DNA of 48,026 bases. It comes from Vibrio hepatarius (lineage in GTDB: Bacteria > Pseudomonadota > Gammaproteobacteria > Enterobacterales > Vibrionaceae). Position 1 is the stretch's first letter. Each line of letters begins with the position of its first letter. Shown here in pieces: positions 8,718 through 17,821 of the stretch. The notes under the pieces are model-generated. The model did not search any database. It was not told where the DNA came from and saw nothing but the letters and a program-made list of their open reading frames with translations. The stretch lies in contig NZ_JAHKPM010000040.1 of the NCBI RefSeq assembly GCF_018860525.1, positions 1 to 48,026 of the forward strand. Direction: 5' to 3'. The position numbers and the translations under genes are program-made.

Positions 8718-10856
8718 ATGAGAATAAAGCCTTTGATGCTGCACATTCCCCTACTTGTCATTGCAGCTAGTCACAGTATGGATTTAGCTGCAGAAACACC
8801 TTTTACCTCATGCCCAACACAAGCCTTTTTATTTCAAAATCCATCGGGAACTCCAGTGTCTTATGGTGTAAGTATTGATGTGGGTAGCTACATCACATTA
8901 GATTCTAACCTTGGGGCATCAAAATTAAATGGGGTCGGATACAGCAAACATGATGATTTCATTTACGGCTGGGATTATGGCACGGCTTCTTTATCTCGCA
9001 TTGATTCAACCTTTACTAAAACACTATTGGACGTTACTAAACCTTCTGGAACCCCAAGTTCTATCTATGTTGGTGACGTATCATTGGATGAAAATTCTTG
9101 GTATGGATACAGACCAAATTATGGCTTATATCGAATTGACTTAGACACCTTAGTTATGGAACTTTCCTCACCTCCAAACAGATTCGGCAACCCCGCGATT
9201 TTTGATTTAGCCTTCCATCCAGACAATGCGCTAGCTTATTCTATTGACGCCAACGGTTACCTTTGGGAAATCAATGTCAATGCTGGTACAACAACAATGT
9301 TAAATCAATTACTCGATAAAAACGCGCTCGGATATAAACTAACGTTCGGCGCAGTCTACTTTGACGTTGATGGAAATTTTTATGCGAGTAACAACAGTAA
9401 TGGTTACGTATTTAAAGTGGATATTAATGGCACCAATTCTTCTGCTGAATTCTTCGCTTATGGCCCTTCAAGTAGCTCCAATGACGGCGCTCGCTGTGCC
9501 CTAGCACCCGTTGAGCCGACTCAATTTACAGACTTTGGCGATGCTCCTGACACCTATCAAACAACTTTCGCTGAATCAGGTGCTCGCCACGGTATGTCAG
9601 ATCTGAAATTAGGCTCTGTCATCGATGGCGAAACAGATGGAAGCCCATACCCACTTAGTGATGACTCTTCAGATGGTGTAGATGATGATGATGGCATCCA
9701 GTTCCCAGTTCCTATTCAAGTTGGTCAAACCAGTAAAGTCATAGCCTCAGCATCTGGGACCAGTGATAACTCAGTGCTGAATGCTTGGATTGACTTTGAC
9801 CGTGATGGTGTATTTGAATCAAGCGAGAAAATCATCGCTGATCAATCAATGGCTGATATAACCAGTGACATCTTCTTCTCGGTTCCAACCTGGGCTGTCG
9901 CAGGGGATACTTGGGCTCGATTCCGTATATCAGACACTTCAGGCATTGGCCCAACAGGCGGTGTCCCCGCTGGTGAAGTAGAAGATTACCAAGTAGATAT
10001 TACTGAAAGCGGTGTCGTCACTGAGCTTTATCCAAGCGGAGGGGGATACACATCATTCGCATATGAAGACCAATACCCTAAGAGTGGTGACTATGATATG
10101 AATGATGTTCTGATGAACGTCAAATACACTGAATACCAGCTTAACGGTCAGGTAATTAGAATGAAAATCGAAGGTAAACTTGCCGCTCTTGGTGGAGATA
10201 GCCATTCAGGTTTTGCGATACGCCTACCTGACGTTGTCAAAGAAGACATAAAATCTGACTCAGTACAGCTCTATGTCAACAATCAACTGCAATCAAGTAC
10301 AGTTCTCGAAACAGATACGATTGATGCAGTTTTTATAATTCAAGATGACCTTAAAGATATTGTGGAAGCGGGGGAAGCAGAAACGTGTACCATGTTTAGA
10401 ACTCAAGAAAACTGCGGTACATCATACCGACCGAGCTGGATCCTTACTTTCTCTTTCAGCAACGCAGTTAATACGTCGCTTATGCCAAACTTCCCCTATG
10501 ACCCGTTCATCTTTGCCGCATCTGAACACTATTATAGTCAAATTGGTTATGAAGTATCTGGTGGCTACCCTGGAAGAGGTCTAGAGATACACCTCAAAAA
10601 TCAATCACCCACTAGTAAATTCGATACTCGGTACAAGTCATACGGCGTAGATGCATCAAGTGGTGATACCCACTATCATAATGAAAATGGGCTTCCTTGG
10701 GCAATTGAAATCCCAACCTCTTGGCAGCACCCTTACGAACAGGTCAACATTCTCGAAGCATATAATAAGTTTGACGATTACGCTCAAGATGCCAGTGGGC
10801 GTACAGAACCAACTTGGTATGAAAGCTTCCAAAATGACAAAATTTTCATAGATTAG
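8718..10856 (+). CDS. Secreted LruC/GEVEDY domain-containing protein
   Basis: The 712-aa protein begins with a signal peptide (about 1-26, cleavage near ASHSMDLAAE). Residues about 30-265 contain repeated GYSKHDDFIYGWD-like and YRIDLDT-like strands, suggesting a beta-propeller-like region (DUF6923-like). Then come FGDAPDTYQTT (about 273), an Asp-rich calcium-like segment (DSSDGVDDDDG), an IDFDRDGVFESSE strand and the GEVEDYQV motif (419-426), which mark a GEVEDY domain. The C-terminal part (about 437-712) starts with YPSGGGYTSFAYED and GDYDMNDV (457) and ends NGLPWAIEIP ... EPTWYESF, matching the LruC/DUF4842 family known from Leptospira and marine bacteria. ATG at 8718 has GAGGAG 6 nt upstream and is chosen over TTG at 8691. 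It forms an operon with the lipoprotein gene 10 bp downstream. The function is unknown; a surface or extracellular role is inferred. Confidence 0.85.
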   Translation: MRIKPLMLHIPLLVIAASHSMDLAAETPFTSCPTQAFLFQNPSGTPVSYGVSIDVGSYITLDSNLGASKLNGVGYSKHDDFIYGWDYGTASLSRIDSTFTKTLLDVTKPSGTPSSIYVGDVSLDENSWYGYRPNYGLYRIDLDTLVMELSSPPNRFGNPAIFDLAFHPDNALAYSIDANGYLWEINVNAGTTTMLNQLLDKNALGYKLTFGAVYFDVDGNFYASNNSNGYVFKVDINGTNSSAEFFAYGPSSSSNDGARCALAPVEPTQFTDFGDAPDTYQTTFAESGARHGMSDLKLGSVIDGETDGSPYPLSDDSSDGVDDDDGIQFPVPIQVGQTSKVIASASGTSDNSVLNAWIDFDRDGVFESSEKIIADQSMADITSDIFFSVPTWAVAGDTWARFRISDTSGIGPTGGVPAGEVEDYQVDITESGVVTELYPSGGGYTSFAYEDQYPKSGDYDMNDVLMNVKYTEYQLNGQVIRMKIEGKLAALGGDSHSGFAIRLPDVVKEDIKSDSVQLYVNNQLQSSTVLETDTIDAVFIIQDDLKDIVEAGEAETCTMFRTQENCGTSYRPSWILTFSFSNAVNTSLMPNFPYDPFIFAASEHYYSQIGYEVSGGYPGRGLEIHLKNQSPTSKFDTRYKSYGVDASSGDTHYHNENGLPWAIEIPTSWQHPYEQVNILEAYNKFDDYAQDASGRTEPTWYESFQNDKIFID

Positions 10857-10866
10857 AGGAGAAAGG

Positions 10867-11331
10867 ATGATGCATAACTTATACACAAAATTTTTGCTTG
10901 GGTTTGCAATGTTAATATCCATCTCTGGCTGTGGAGGAGGCGGTGGTGGTGAAGGCGGTAGTGGTGCAGCTAGCTCTCCATCGGCGGTAGTAGCCAATTC
11001 AACCAGATTAGAAGATGTCCAAGTTGCTTATGGCAATAATTTAGAGTCTGTTTATGATGTTGACATTGATGTTTCTCTTCCACATCTAGCAGCTTCTCAA
11101 GTATTTATATCGGTTTGCGATAATGCGGGCGGAGGCATCGAGTCGATCAATTATGATAACTGTTTACTTAAAGCTTCATTGCAGTCTGGAACTGGGAGCT
11201 ACCAACTTCGTGTTCCTAACCATTGTGAATCATTGATCGCTGTCGTGAGCATAATGGAGCCCAACACAAACCCTTTAGTTTATACACTAAACCACAATAA
11301 CCAAGCCGAAACTACCTGGCTGATTCAGTAA
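10867..11331 (+). CDS. Glycine-rich putative lipoprotein
   Basis: This 154-aa protein has a type II signal sequence: hydrophobic LLGFAMLISI followed by the lipobox SISGC, with the predicted lipidated Cys about residue 22. The Cys is followed directly by an all-Gly stretch and then a Gly/Ser-rich linker, which would act as a flexible tether to the membrane. The remaining ~110 residues are a small beta-rich domain with four further Cys (in SVCDNAG, DNCLLK, NHCESL), not recognised as a known family. ATG at 10867 or 10870 is possible; both follow GAGGAGAAAGG. It lies 10 bp after the LruC-type gene, so both are probably made together and may interact at the envelope. Confidence 0.75.
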   Translation: MMHNLYTKFLLGFAMLISISGCGGGGGGEGGSGAASSPSAVVANSTRLEDVQVAYGNNLESVYDVDIDVSLPHLAASQVFISVCDNAGGGIESINYDNCLLKASLQSGTGSYQLRVPNHCESLIAVVSIMEPNTNPLVYTLNHNNQAETTWLIQ

Positions 11332-11364
11332 TTATCTCAAGAACACTAGGTACAACTACACAAT

Positions 11365-11396
11365 CGAGCCATAATATATGGCTCGGTTTTATTTTA
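11365..11396 (+). terminator. Terminator after lipoprotein gene
   Basis: A perfect 9-bp stem, CGAGCCATA/TATGGCTCG (11365-11373, 11377-11385) with a 3-nt loop, is followed by GTTTTATTTTA. It ends the LruC-lipoprotein unit. The T run overlaps the stop codon of the convergent epmC. Confidence 0.85.
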
Positions 11397-11919
11397 CTTC
11401 AAACATTGAATAAACTATATCTGGTTGATGATAAAAACATCTGAGAGCATGGGAGAGCATACGAATACGCAAAGGCAAACCATTAGCGAGTATACCACCA
11501 ACCTCTTCGTGTACTTTCCGCATAAAGGCCAATCTATCGGGTTCAAAATCACCGTTAAGGTTGTCACAGCTCACTATAAATGGAAAACCAGCACTCACAG
11601 ACAATATCCATTCATACGCTTGTGGACGTATTTCCACTTTTTCAAATTCCGTCTGAGAGGCTTCAGTGCGGCCATCAGGCTCATACCAATAGCCAAAATC
11701 TTCCAAAAGGCGTCGTTTGGGCCCAGCAACACACCAATGAGAAATTTCATGCAGAGCTGACGCATAAAATCCTCGAGAAAAAAGAATTCGATGGTTAGGG
11801 TTACTCTCATCAGCAGGAAGGTAAACGGGCTCATCGAGTCCCAACTCTAACCGAGTGTTGTATTTAAGTAGAAATGTATCATTAAATATATTGATTAAAT
11901 CTTGGTATTGATGGTTCAT
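11389..11919 (-). CDS. epmC: Elongation factor P hydroxylase EpmC (YfcM)
   Basis: The 176-aa enzyme hydroxylates the beta-lysylated lysine of EF-P, the final step of the modification that lets EF-P relieve ribosome stalling at polyproline. A metal-binding HEISHW (HExxH-like) motif sits near residue 57, followed by GYWYEPDGRT and RPQAYEW, all typical of EpmC. Length is close to the E. coli protein (about 182). The partner enzymes EpmA and EpmB are not in this window. The start ATG (11919) has no strong SD. It converges on the lipoprotein gene and shares the region with its terminator. Confidence 0.92.
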   Translation of the reverse strand: MNHQYQDLINIFNDTFLLKYNTRLELGLDEPVYLPADESNPNHRILFSRGFYASALHEISHWCVAGPKRRLLEDFGYWYEPDGRTEASQTEFEKVEIRPQAYEWILSVSAGFPFIVSCDNLNGDFEPDRLAFMRKVHEEVGGILANGLPLRIRMLSHALRCFYHQPDIVYSMFEVK

Positions 11920-12133
11920 TAGAGCAGACGTTGTTATAAATACTATTCTAGATATTGTCTCATTTTAGCTTTCAGTTGCAACATCTACCTCATTTGCATT
12001 AGAAATACTTATGCTAAATGCTATTTTATCGTGAGAAAATATCATTCGTCATAGATCACATTTCAAACTAAAATCCTATTGATTATTTTCAGAGTAGTCA
12101 ATTTACCTCTCACTCGTCACATAAGGTGAAACA

Positions 12134-12757
12134 ATGTTATTAAGTATTTTGTATATCATTGGCATCACGGCTGAGGCCATGACTGGCGCATTAAGCGCTG
12201 GTCGCCGAAAAATGGACTGGTTTGGCGTTATGCTAGTTGCCAGCGCAACAGCTATTGGTGGCGGGACAGTACGTGACATTTTATTGGGACATTACCCACT
12301 TGGCTGGGTCGAAAACCCTCATTTTCTCGCGATTACTTGCGTGGCTGGCATCGTCACAACTGGCTTAGCCAGATGGATTATCAAATTCAAAGGATTATTC
12401 ATACGTTTGGATGCCTTGGGATTAATAGTATTCAGTATTATAGGGACTAAAGTTGCTATGGGCATGGGTCTCCACGCATTAATATGTCTAGTATCCGCGC
12501 TGGTCACTGGTGTATTTGGGGGGCTATTACGTGATTTGATCTGTCGTCAGACTCCCTTAGTATTGCACGGAGAACTGTATGCATCAGTTGCGATTATATC
12601 CTCCGGTCTTTATCTGAGCCTCCTTGAATTTGGAGTGCATGATGTCACCGCAACTATATCTACATTAGTGATCGGTTACCTGATACGAATGGCCGCAGTT
12701 CGTTTCAAATGGCGCTTACCTTCATTTCACCTTGAAGGTGAAAACTCTCTTCACTAA
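12134..12757 (+). CDS. TRIC/UPF0126 family membrane protein (YadS-like)
   Basis: This 207-aa inner-membrane protein with about seven hydrophobic segments belongs to the UPF0126 group, prokaryotic relatives of trimeric intracellular cation channels. The family is built of two repeats, each with a Gly-rich kink plus RD: GGGTVRDILLG (about 37) and GVFGGLLRDLICRQTPL (about 130) are both present. It may be a monovalent cation channel; some relatives have been linked to glycine uptake, so the substrate is open. AAGGTG upstream of ATG 12134 is a good SD. It is monocistronic, ended by the terminator shared with aroC. Confidence 0.88.
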   Translation: MLLSILYIIGITAEAMTGALSAGRRKMDWFGVMLVASATAIGGGTVRDILLGHYPLGWVENPHFLAITCVAGIVTTGLARWIIKFKGLFIRLDALGLIVFSIIGTKVAMGMGLHALICLVSALVTGVFGGLLRDLICRQTPLVLHGELYASVAIISSGLYLSLLEFGVHDVTATISTLVIGYLIRMAAVRFKWRLPSFHLEGENSLH

Positions 12758-12770
12758 ATGTATTTAGAAA

Positions 12771-12803
12771 CTAAAAACGGCCCCTTCAAGGAGCCGTTTT
12801 TAG
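12771..12803. terminator. Bidirectional terminator between TRIC gene and aroC
   Basis: A perfect 11-bp outer stem CTAAAAACGGC/GCCGTTTTTAG (12771-12781, 12793-12803) has an A run on one side and a T run on the other. It can therefore serve both converging genes. Confidence 0.9.
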
Positions 12804-13889
12804 TTAAATTTCTGGGGTATCAGTATTGACCCCATGATTCTGTCCACGATGACGAAGCAAATGATCCATAACAACGATTGCCAGCATAGCTTCAGCAATA
12901 GGCACAGCACGTATCCCCACACATGGATCGTGTCGGCCTTTAGTTATAAGCTGAGTGGGTTCTCCTTGCTTAGTAATCGTATCACCTGGCACTGTAATGC
13001 TTGATGTCGGCTTAAGGGCAATATTCGCGACAATATCTTGTCCTGTAGAAATACCACCCAAGACACCCCCAGAATGATTACTACCAAAACCATCAGGAGA
13101 TAGAGTATCTCGGTGCTGACTACCTTTTTGGCTTACAACATCGAAGCCATCGCCAATTTCAACACCTTTAACCGCATTAATACTCATTAAGGCATGTGCT
13201 ATATCTGCATCTAAACGGTCAAAAACAGGTTCACCTAATCCAACAGGTACATTCGTAGCGACAACTTGCAGTTTCGCACCAATAGAATCTCCTTGTTTTT
13301 TGAGATCTCGAATTAATTGATCAAATGCTTCAACTTTATTGGCGTCTGGACAGAAAAAAGCGTTATTTTCAATTTCATCCCAATCAATCGAATCAATCGA
13401 AACATCACCCATCTGAGCAAGGTAGGCTCGTATTTCGATACCAAATTCTTGTTTAAGGTATTTTTTTGCTACAGCGCCAGCGGCAACTCTCATTGCAGTC
13501 TCTCGTGCAGAGGAACGACCGCCTCCACGATAATCTCTGATACCGTACTTCTGGTAATAAGTATAGTCTGCGTGTCCAGGACGAAACTTATCTTTAATCT
13601 CAGAGTAATCTTTCGAGCGTTGATCGGTATTTTCAATCAGTAAACCGATTGATGTACCTGTCGTTTTACCTTCAAATACACCAGACAAAATTTTCACCTC
13701 ATCAGCCTCTCGGCGTTGAGTGGTATAGCGGGAGGTGCCAGGGCGACGACGGTCAAGATCGATCTGAATATCTGCTTCCGTAATATCTAGTCCCGGTGGG
13801 CATCCATCAATAATACAACCTAACGCGATACCGTGACTTTCTCCAAATGTGGTTACACGGAAATGTTGTCCGATACTGTTTCCTGCCAT
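12804..13889 (-). CDS. aroC: Chorismate synthase
   Basis: The 361-aa enzyme makes chorismate from 5-enolpyruvylshikimate-3-phosphate using reduced FMN; it is the last common step to aromatic amino acids, folate and quinones. Signature motifs are visible: GESHG near the N-terminus (about 17), the central GRSSARETA (about 126) and [12 protein letters not shown] near the C-terminus. Length is normal for the family. A terminator separates it from prmB upstream, so it needs a promoter in 13890-14009. The order aroC-prmB-smrB is the same as in E. coli. Confidence 0.97.
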   Translation of the reverse strand: MAGNSIGQHFRVTTFGESHGIALGCIIDGCPPGLDITEADIQIDLDRRRPGTSRYTTQRREADEVKILSGVFEGKTTGTSIGLLIENTDQRSKDYSEIKDKFRPGHADYTYYQKYGIRDYRGGGRSSARETAMRVAAGAVAKKYLKQEFGIEIRAYLAQMGDVSIDSIDWDEIENNAFFCPDANKVEAFDQLIRDLKKQGDSIGAKLQVVATNVPVGLGEPVFDRLDADIAHALMSINAVKGVEIGDGFDVVSQKGSQHRDTLSPDGFGSNHSGGVLGGISTGQDIVANIALKPTSSITVPGDTITKQGEPTQLITKGRHDPCVGIRAVPIAEAMLAIVVMDHLLRHRGQNHGVNTDTPEI

Positions 13890-14009
13890 TGCTTCATCTA
13901 CCTCAAACTGTAAATAATAACTTACGCTATAAGTGTTAATGATTTCATAGTCGCTTTATTAGAGATTGATGTAAACCCCTAAACAGATCTATTTTGCTTT
14001 TAACAATAC

Positions 14010-14043
14010 AAAAGCGCCAAGCTGTATTTAGCTTGGCGCTTTT
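14010..14043. terminator. Strong terminator between prmB and aroC
   Basis: A perfect 13-bp stem, AAAAGCGCCAAGC paired with GCTTGGCGCTTTT (14010-14022, 14031-14043), encloses an 8-nt loop. On the minus strand it follows the prmB stop with a T run. It should insulate aroC from prmB. Confidence 0.9.
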
Positions 14044-14064
14044 CATTGATACGACTGACTATTG

Positions 14065-14997
14065 TTAGTCTTTGTAAATGGAAAATTCGGCAGCATGTTC
14101 AAGTAGTTGCTCCCGAGTTAACATAAACACACCATGGCCACCATTCTCAAATTCAATCCAGGTAAATGGAATATGAGAGTATTGATCCGTCATATGCACC
14201 ATTGAATTACCAACTTCACATATCAGAATTCCTTTTTCAGTAAGGTAATCCGGTGCATTAGCAATAATGCGGCGCACTAACTTCAAACCATCTGTACCAG
14301 CAGCTAAACCAAGTTCAGGCTCATGAGTAAATTCGTCAGGCAAACAATTCATATCCTCCTCATCCACATAAGGAGGGTTAGAGACGATTAAATCATAGTT
14401 TTCTTTGGTAAGATCTCTAAATAAGTCCGAGCGGATTGGGAATACCTGTTGCTCCATGCCGTGGTCCTGTACATTTCGTTCCGCGACTTGCAAAGCATCT
14501 GAAGAAATATCGATAGCATCCACTTCAGCTTCAGGAAAAGCATAGGCACAAGCGATAGCAATACATCCACTACCTGTACAAAGATCCATTATCCGAGTGG
14601 GCTCTTCAATTAGCCAAGGCTGAAACTCAGCTTGAATCAACTCGCCAATTGGTGAGCGAGGAATAAGAACCCTTTCATCGACAAAAAAGTCTAAACCACA
14701 AAACCAAGCTCGATTGGTTAAATAAGCAGTTGGAGTCCGTTCATTAATACGTTTTACGACTCTTTCAACAACACGTAAACGTTCACTGCTAGTGAGTCGA
14801 GAATTCAAAGCATGCGGAGGAACATCGATAGGTAAATACAATGTAGGGAGAATAAGCTGCAAGGCTTCATCCCATGCGTTATCGGTGCCATGTCCATAAA
14901 AAAGGTTAGCAGCGTTGAAGCGGCTCACTGTCCAGCGAATCATATCCTGAAGCGTGTGTAACTCAGACACCGCCTCTTCTACAAAAATCTTATCCAA
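14065..14997 (-). CDS. prmB: Ribosomal protein L3 N5-glutamine methyltransferase
   Basis: The 310-aa SAM-dependent enzyme methylates a glutamine of ribosomal protein L3. The motif-I loop [12 protein letters not shown] (about 139), the NPPYVDEED substrate-binding motif, and the PrmB N-terminal helical domain ([15 protein letters not shown]) are all present. The start is TTG at 14997, supported by a perfect GGAGG 5 nt upstream and by the match of [10 protein letters not shown] to E. coli PrmB; the next ATG is 18 codons in and would cut conserved sequence. It is divergent from smrB with only 62 bp between the start codons. Confidence 0.94.
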   Translation of the reverse strand: MDKIFVEEAVSELHTLQDMIRWTVSRFNAANLFYGHGTDNAWDEALQLILPTLYLPIDVPPHALNSRLTSSERLRVVERVVKRINERTPTAYLTNRAWFCGLDFFVDERVLIPRSPIGELIQAEFQPWLIEEPTRIMDLCTGSGCIAIACAYAFPEAEVDAIDISSDALQVAERNVQDHGMEQQVFPIRSDLFRDLTKENYDLIVSNPPYVDEEDMNCLPDEFTHEPELGLAAGTDGLKLVRRIIANAPDYLTEKGILICEVGNSMVHMTDQYSHIPFTWIEFENGGHGVFMLTREQLLEHAAEFSIYKD

Positions 14998-15059
14998 AAT
15001 TGCCTCCGAAAAGCGCTACAATACTGCCAATAGCATTTTATTTAAGTATCTATAACCAA

Positions 15060-15590
15060 ATGAGTAAAAAAGACACCGAAATTAATGACGATTTCGCCCT
15101 TTTTAAGGATGCAGTACAAGGCGTTAAAAAGTTACGTCAGGATACCATAGTCCAGCAAACAAAAAAAAACACTAAGCAAAAAGAAATAACTCGCCAAGCC
15201 CGTGAAGCAAGTGATACTGAGTTTTATTTTTCTGACGAGTTTGTTCCATTGCTCAATGAAGAAGGCCCTACTCGTTACGCTCGTGATGATGTTTCTCAGT
15301 ATGAAGTTAAACGACTTCGGCGTGGTGTTTATGTTCCAGATGTTTTTCTAGATATGCACGGCATGACTCAAAGCGAAGCAAAGCGTGAATTGGGGGCAAT
15401 GATCGCTTTTTGTATTAAGAATGAAGTCAGTTGCGCCTGTATTCAACATGGTATAGGCAAGCATATTCTCAAACAAAAAACGCCTTTATGGCTAGCTCAA
15501 CACCCAGACGTTATGGCATTCCATCAAGCGCCATTGGAGTTTGGTGGTAATGGAGCCTTGCTAGTATTGTTATCTGTTCCAGACAAATAA
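15060..15590 (+). CDS. smrB: SmrB-type ribosome rescue endonuclease
   Basis: The 176-aa protein carries an Smr domain: LDMHGMTQSEAKRELG (the DxHG motif) and the later CIQHGIGKHILKQKTPLWLAQHP (HGxG). In E. coli SmrB cleaves mRNA between collided ribosomes. The charged N-terminal extension (about 1-70) containing YFSDEFVPLL is also typical. ATG at 15060 is preferred to TTG at 15000, because the extra 20 residues are not family-like and overlap the prmB promoter area. It converges with flhB, only 15 bp apart; no clear terminator is seen between them. Confidence 0.93.
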   Translation: MSKKDTEINDDFALFKDAVQGVKKLRQDTIVQQTKKNTKQKEITRQAREASDTEFYFSDEFVPLLNEEGPTRYARDDVSQYEVKRLRRGVYVPDVFLDMHGMTQSEAKRELGAMIAFCIKNEVSCACIQHGIGKHILKQKTPLWLAQHPDVMAFHQAPLEFGGNGALLVLLSVPDK

Positions 15591-15605
15591 GTCTACCAGT
15601 GAATG

Positions 15606-16736
15606 CTATTTTCTATATTGTGGTGGAATAGGTAAATCGGAGGCTTTAAAGTTTGGCCGCTGACCACCACGTTTGCGAAATTGTTTTAACTGAAATACGT
15701 AAGCTAGTACTTGAGCAACAGCAGTAAATAAGCCATCAGGAATCGCTTGCTCTAATTCAGTAGAATAATATAGAGCTCGAGCTAACGGAGGCGCTGGTAT
15801 CACATAAATATCATGTTCTCGGGCAATCTCACGGATTTTTAAAGCCATATGATCGCTGCCTTTGGCCACAACAACTGGGGCTTTATCTAAATCTTGTTTA
15901 TATCTCAATGCAACAGAAAAATGCTCAGGGTTTGTTACAATAACATCAGCTTGTGGTACTTCTGCCATCATACGACGCTGCGCTGCTTCCCTTTGCAACA
16001 TTCGAATACGACCTTTGACTTCTGGCTTACCTTCAGTTTCTTTATATTCGTCCTTGATTTCCTGTTTAGTCATTTTAAGTTGATTCGCATGCTGCCAGAT
16101 TTGAAATGGAATATCGATTGCCACAACTATTAGCAATGAACAACTAATCAAAAGTACAAAGTTGAGTAAGATATCCAAAGCATGGAAAATATTCTGTGGG
16201 TAAACATCTAAACTGAGCTGGAACAAATCTTCTTGAGCCGCATTAATCAAATAAAAAGCCGCACCAGAGACCAAGATAACTTTCAAAATAGATTTAATTA
16301 GTTCGACCCAACTTTGCAGCCCTAACATACGTTTAAAACCACTTAAAGGGTTCATTTTTGACCACTTAGGCATAGCTGCTTCAACTGAGAAACTAATTCC
16401 CCCGATCCCAGCGGCACCAGCTAAAGCCGCGATAAACAGGACTAAAAGAATGATGATCAACGGCCAGAGCAGTTCACCCATAGCACCAAAAGCAATATCG
16501 AAAAGTTTTGCGAGATCGAAAATCTCTTCACGAGAAAGATTGAATAATCTTTCCATCAAAGTAAAAAGAGAGCGTGAAAGCCACTCCCCAAACCACATCA
16601 AAGCAACTGCACCAATAACCAACACAGAAACCGATGCTAATTCTTTTGAGCGGGCTACTTGGCCTTTTTCACGCGCTTGCTGCAATCGCTTGGGCGTAGC
16701 CTCTTCGGTACGTTCCTGACCGTCTGATTCTGCCAT
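15606..16736 (-). CDS. flhB: Flagellar export switch protein FlhB
   Basis: This 376-aa component of the flagellar type III export gate switches substrate class from rod/hook to filament. Four membrane segments lie between about 30 and 215, preceded by the short cytoplasmic EEATPKRLQQAREKGQVARS region. The cytoplasmic domain contains the autocleavage motif, which here reads NPEH (N269-P270) instead of the textbook NPTH. The Asn and Pro needed for cleavage are retained. AGGAGG precedes ATG 16736 by 5 nt. It is the last gene of the fliKLMNOPQR-flhB operon, 9 bp after fliR. Confidence 0.96.
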   Translation of the reverse strand: MAESDGQERTEEATPKRLQQAREKGQVARSKELASVSVLVIGAVALMWFGEWLSRSLFTLMERLFNLSREEIFDLAKLFDIAFGAMGELLWPLIIILLVLFIAALAGAAGIGGISFSVEAAMPKWSKMNPLSGFKRMLGLQSWVELIKSILKVILVSGAAFYLINAAQEDLFQLSLDVYPQNIFHALDILLNFVLLISCSLLIVVAIDIPFQIWQHANQLKMTKQEIKDEYKETEGKPEVKGRIRMLQREAAQRRMMAEVPQADVIVTNPEHFSVALRYKQDLDKAPVVVAKGSDHMALKIREIAREHDIYVIPAPPLARALYYSTELEQAIPDGLFTAVAQVLAYVFQLKQFRKRGGQRPNFKASDLPIPPQYRK

Positions 16737-16745
16737 CTTAACCTC

Positions 16746-17528
16746 CTAGCAATCCAAGCGAATAAAACGACAGACTTGCTGTTCACCTTGTAACCAGAAT
16801 AGCTCATAGTGGCTATACAGACCTGATATGATATACCAACACAGTAGCAAACCAACAATAAGAGCGAATGCAAAACCAAGCGAGAAGATATTCAACTGGG
16901 GAGCAGCCCTGGTCATCACACCAAAAGAAAGGTTAATCGTCAACAAAGCAATAATGCCCGATAGAGACATACTCAATGCAACTTGAAACATAGTGCCAAG
17001 CCAGAGTGCAAGCTCTCTGAAGTCGACAGTATTGAGCGAACCACTTCCAATAGGTAATGACTTAAAGCTCATCACCACCAACATGATCATTTTAAGATGT
17101 CCATCCGTGGCAAGGAAAAACATCGTCGCTAAAAACATAAATAATTGACCAAGTAATGGCGTGTTTTGGCCATTCGCAGGATCCACCATAGAAGCAAAAC
17201 CTAAACTCGACTGCATACCGAGAATTTGGCCGAGAATAACAAAGGTTTGGATCATAAACTGCGTAATCGTGCCCATAGCAACTCCAATAATGATCTGCTC
17301 AAGTACGGTCATAAACCCTTGTAAGGAAAGCAGCTCAATATTATCAGGTACAGTAGGGACAGCAGGCATTACAGCAAACGTTATTGCTAAGCCTAAATAA
17401 AGACGAACACGATTTGAGACAAAACGAGCACCAGTGACAGACATCACCATCAACATGGCTGCGATTCTGGTATAAGGCCAAAAATAATTCGCAATCCAAT
17501 CCAATACTAAGTTAGTTGGATACTCCAC
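16746..17528 (-). CDS. fliR: Flagellar export gate protein FliR
   Basis: An inner-membrane protein with several transmembrane helices, about 260 aa, that forms the export gate core with FliP and FliQ. The opening YPTNLVLDWIANYFWPYTRI and the LGQILGMQSSLGFASMVDP stretch are typical of FliR. Two GTG starts compete: 17534 and 17528. The second has AAGG 9 nt upstream, while the first lies directly against the SD, so 17528 is preferred (start MEYPTN). It follows fliQ by about 10 bp. Confidence 0.94.
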   Translation of the reverse strand: MEYPTNLVLDWIANYFWPYTRIAAMLMVMSVTGARFVSNRVRLYLGLAITFAVMPAVPTVPDNIELLSLQGFMTVLEQIIIGVAMGTITQFMIQTFVILGQILGMQSSLGFASMVDPANGQNTPLLGQLFMFLATMFFLATDGHLKMIMLVVMSFKSLPIGSGSLNTVDFRELALWLGTMFQVALSMSLSGIIALLTINLSFGVMTRAAPQLNIFSLGFAFALIVGLLLCWYIISGLYSHYELFWLQGEQQVCRFIRLDC

Positions 17529-17539
17529 TCTCACCCACC

Positions 17540-17809
17540 TTAGTAAAGAACCTGTGGCAGTCGTTCAACTATTGAGAAAAAGTATTCCATTAACATCTGA
17601 GTCATCCAATGAGCAAATACCATCATAGCCAATAATGTCACCACTAAACGAGGCAAAAAACTTAATGTCTGTTCATTGATTGATGTCGCCGCCTGAAAAA
17701 TAGCGACGATTAATCCAATCAGTAAGCTGGGGATAATAATGGCGCATACCATAATCAGCACCATCCATAAAGCATCTCTAAATAGCTCAACAAATACTTC
17801 AGGTGTCAT
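17540..17809 (-). CDS. fliQ: Flagellar export gate protein FliQ
   Basis: An 89-aa protein with two membrane helices, MVLIMVCAIIIPSLLIGLIV (about 15-34) and RLVVTLLAMMVFAHWMTQM (about 51-69), as in all FliQ proteins. It forms part of the FliP5-Q4-R1 core of the flagellar export gate. The motif FQAATSINEQTLSFLPR between helices is highly conserved. Length matches the family exactly. It lies 12 bp downstream of fliP in the same operon. Confidence 0.96.
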   Translation of the reverse strand: MTPEVFVELFRDALWMVLIMVCAIIIPSLLIGLIVAIFQAATSINEQTLSFLPRLVVTLLAMMVFAHWMTQMLMEYFFSIVERLPQVLY

Positions 17810-17821
17810 GCTTTTCTCCTT

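Noticed and set aside
10656..10997. Minus-strand frame with a Pro-rich stretch
   Set aside because: It is the antisense image of the poly-Gly linker of the lipoprotein.
11389..11834. Other open frames across epmC
   Set aside because: They overlap the well-supported epmC frame and show no family features.
12045..12065. CRP-like half site before the TRIC gene
   Set aside because: TGTGA is present, but the second half has wrong spacing and sequence.
15000..15059. Longer smrB start (TTG at 15000)
   Set aside because: The extension is not family-like; ATG at 15060 fits the usual SmrB length.
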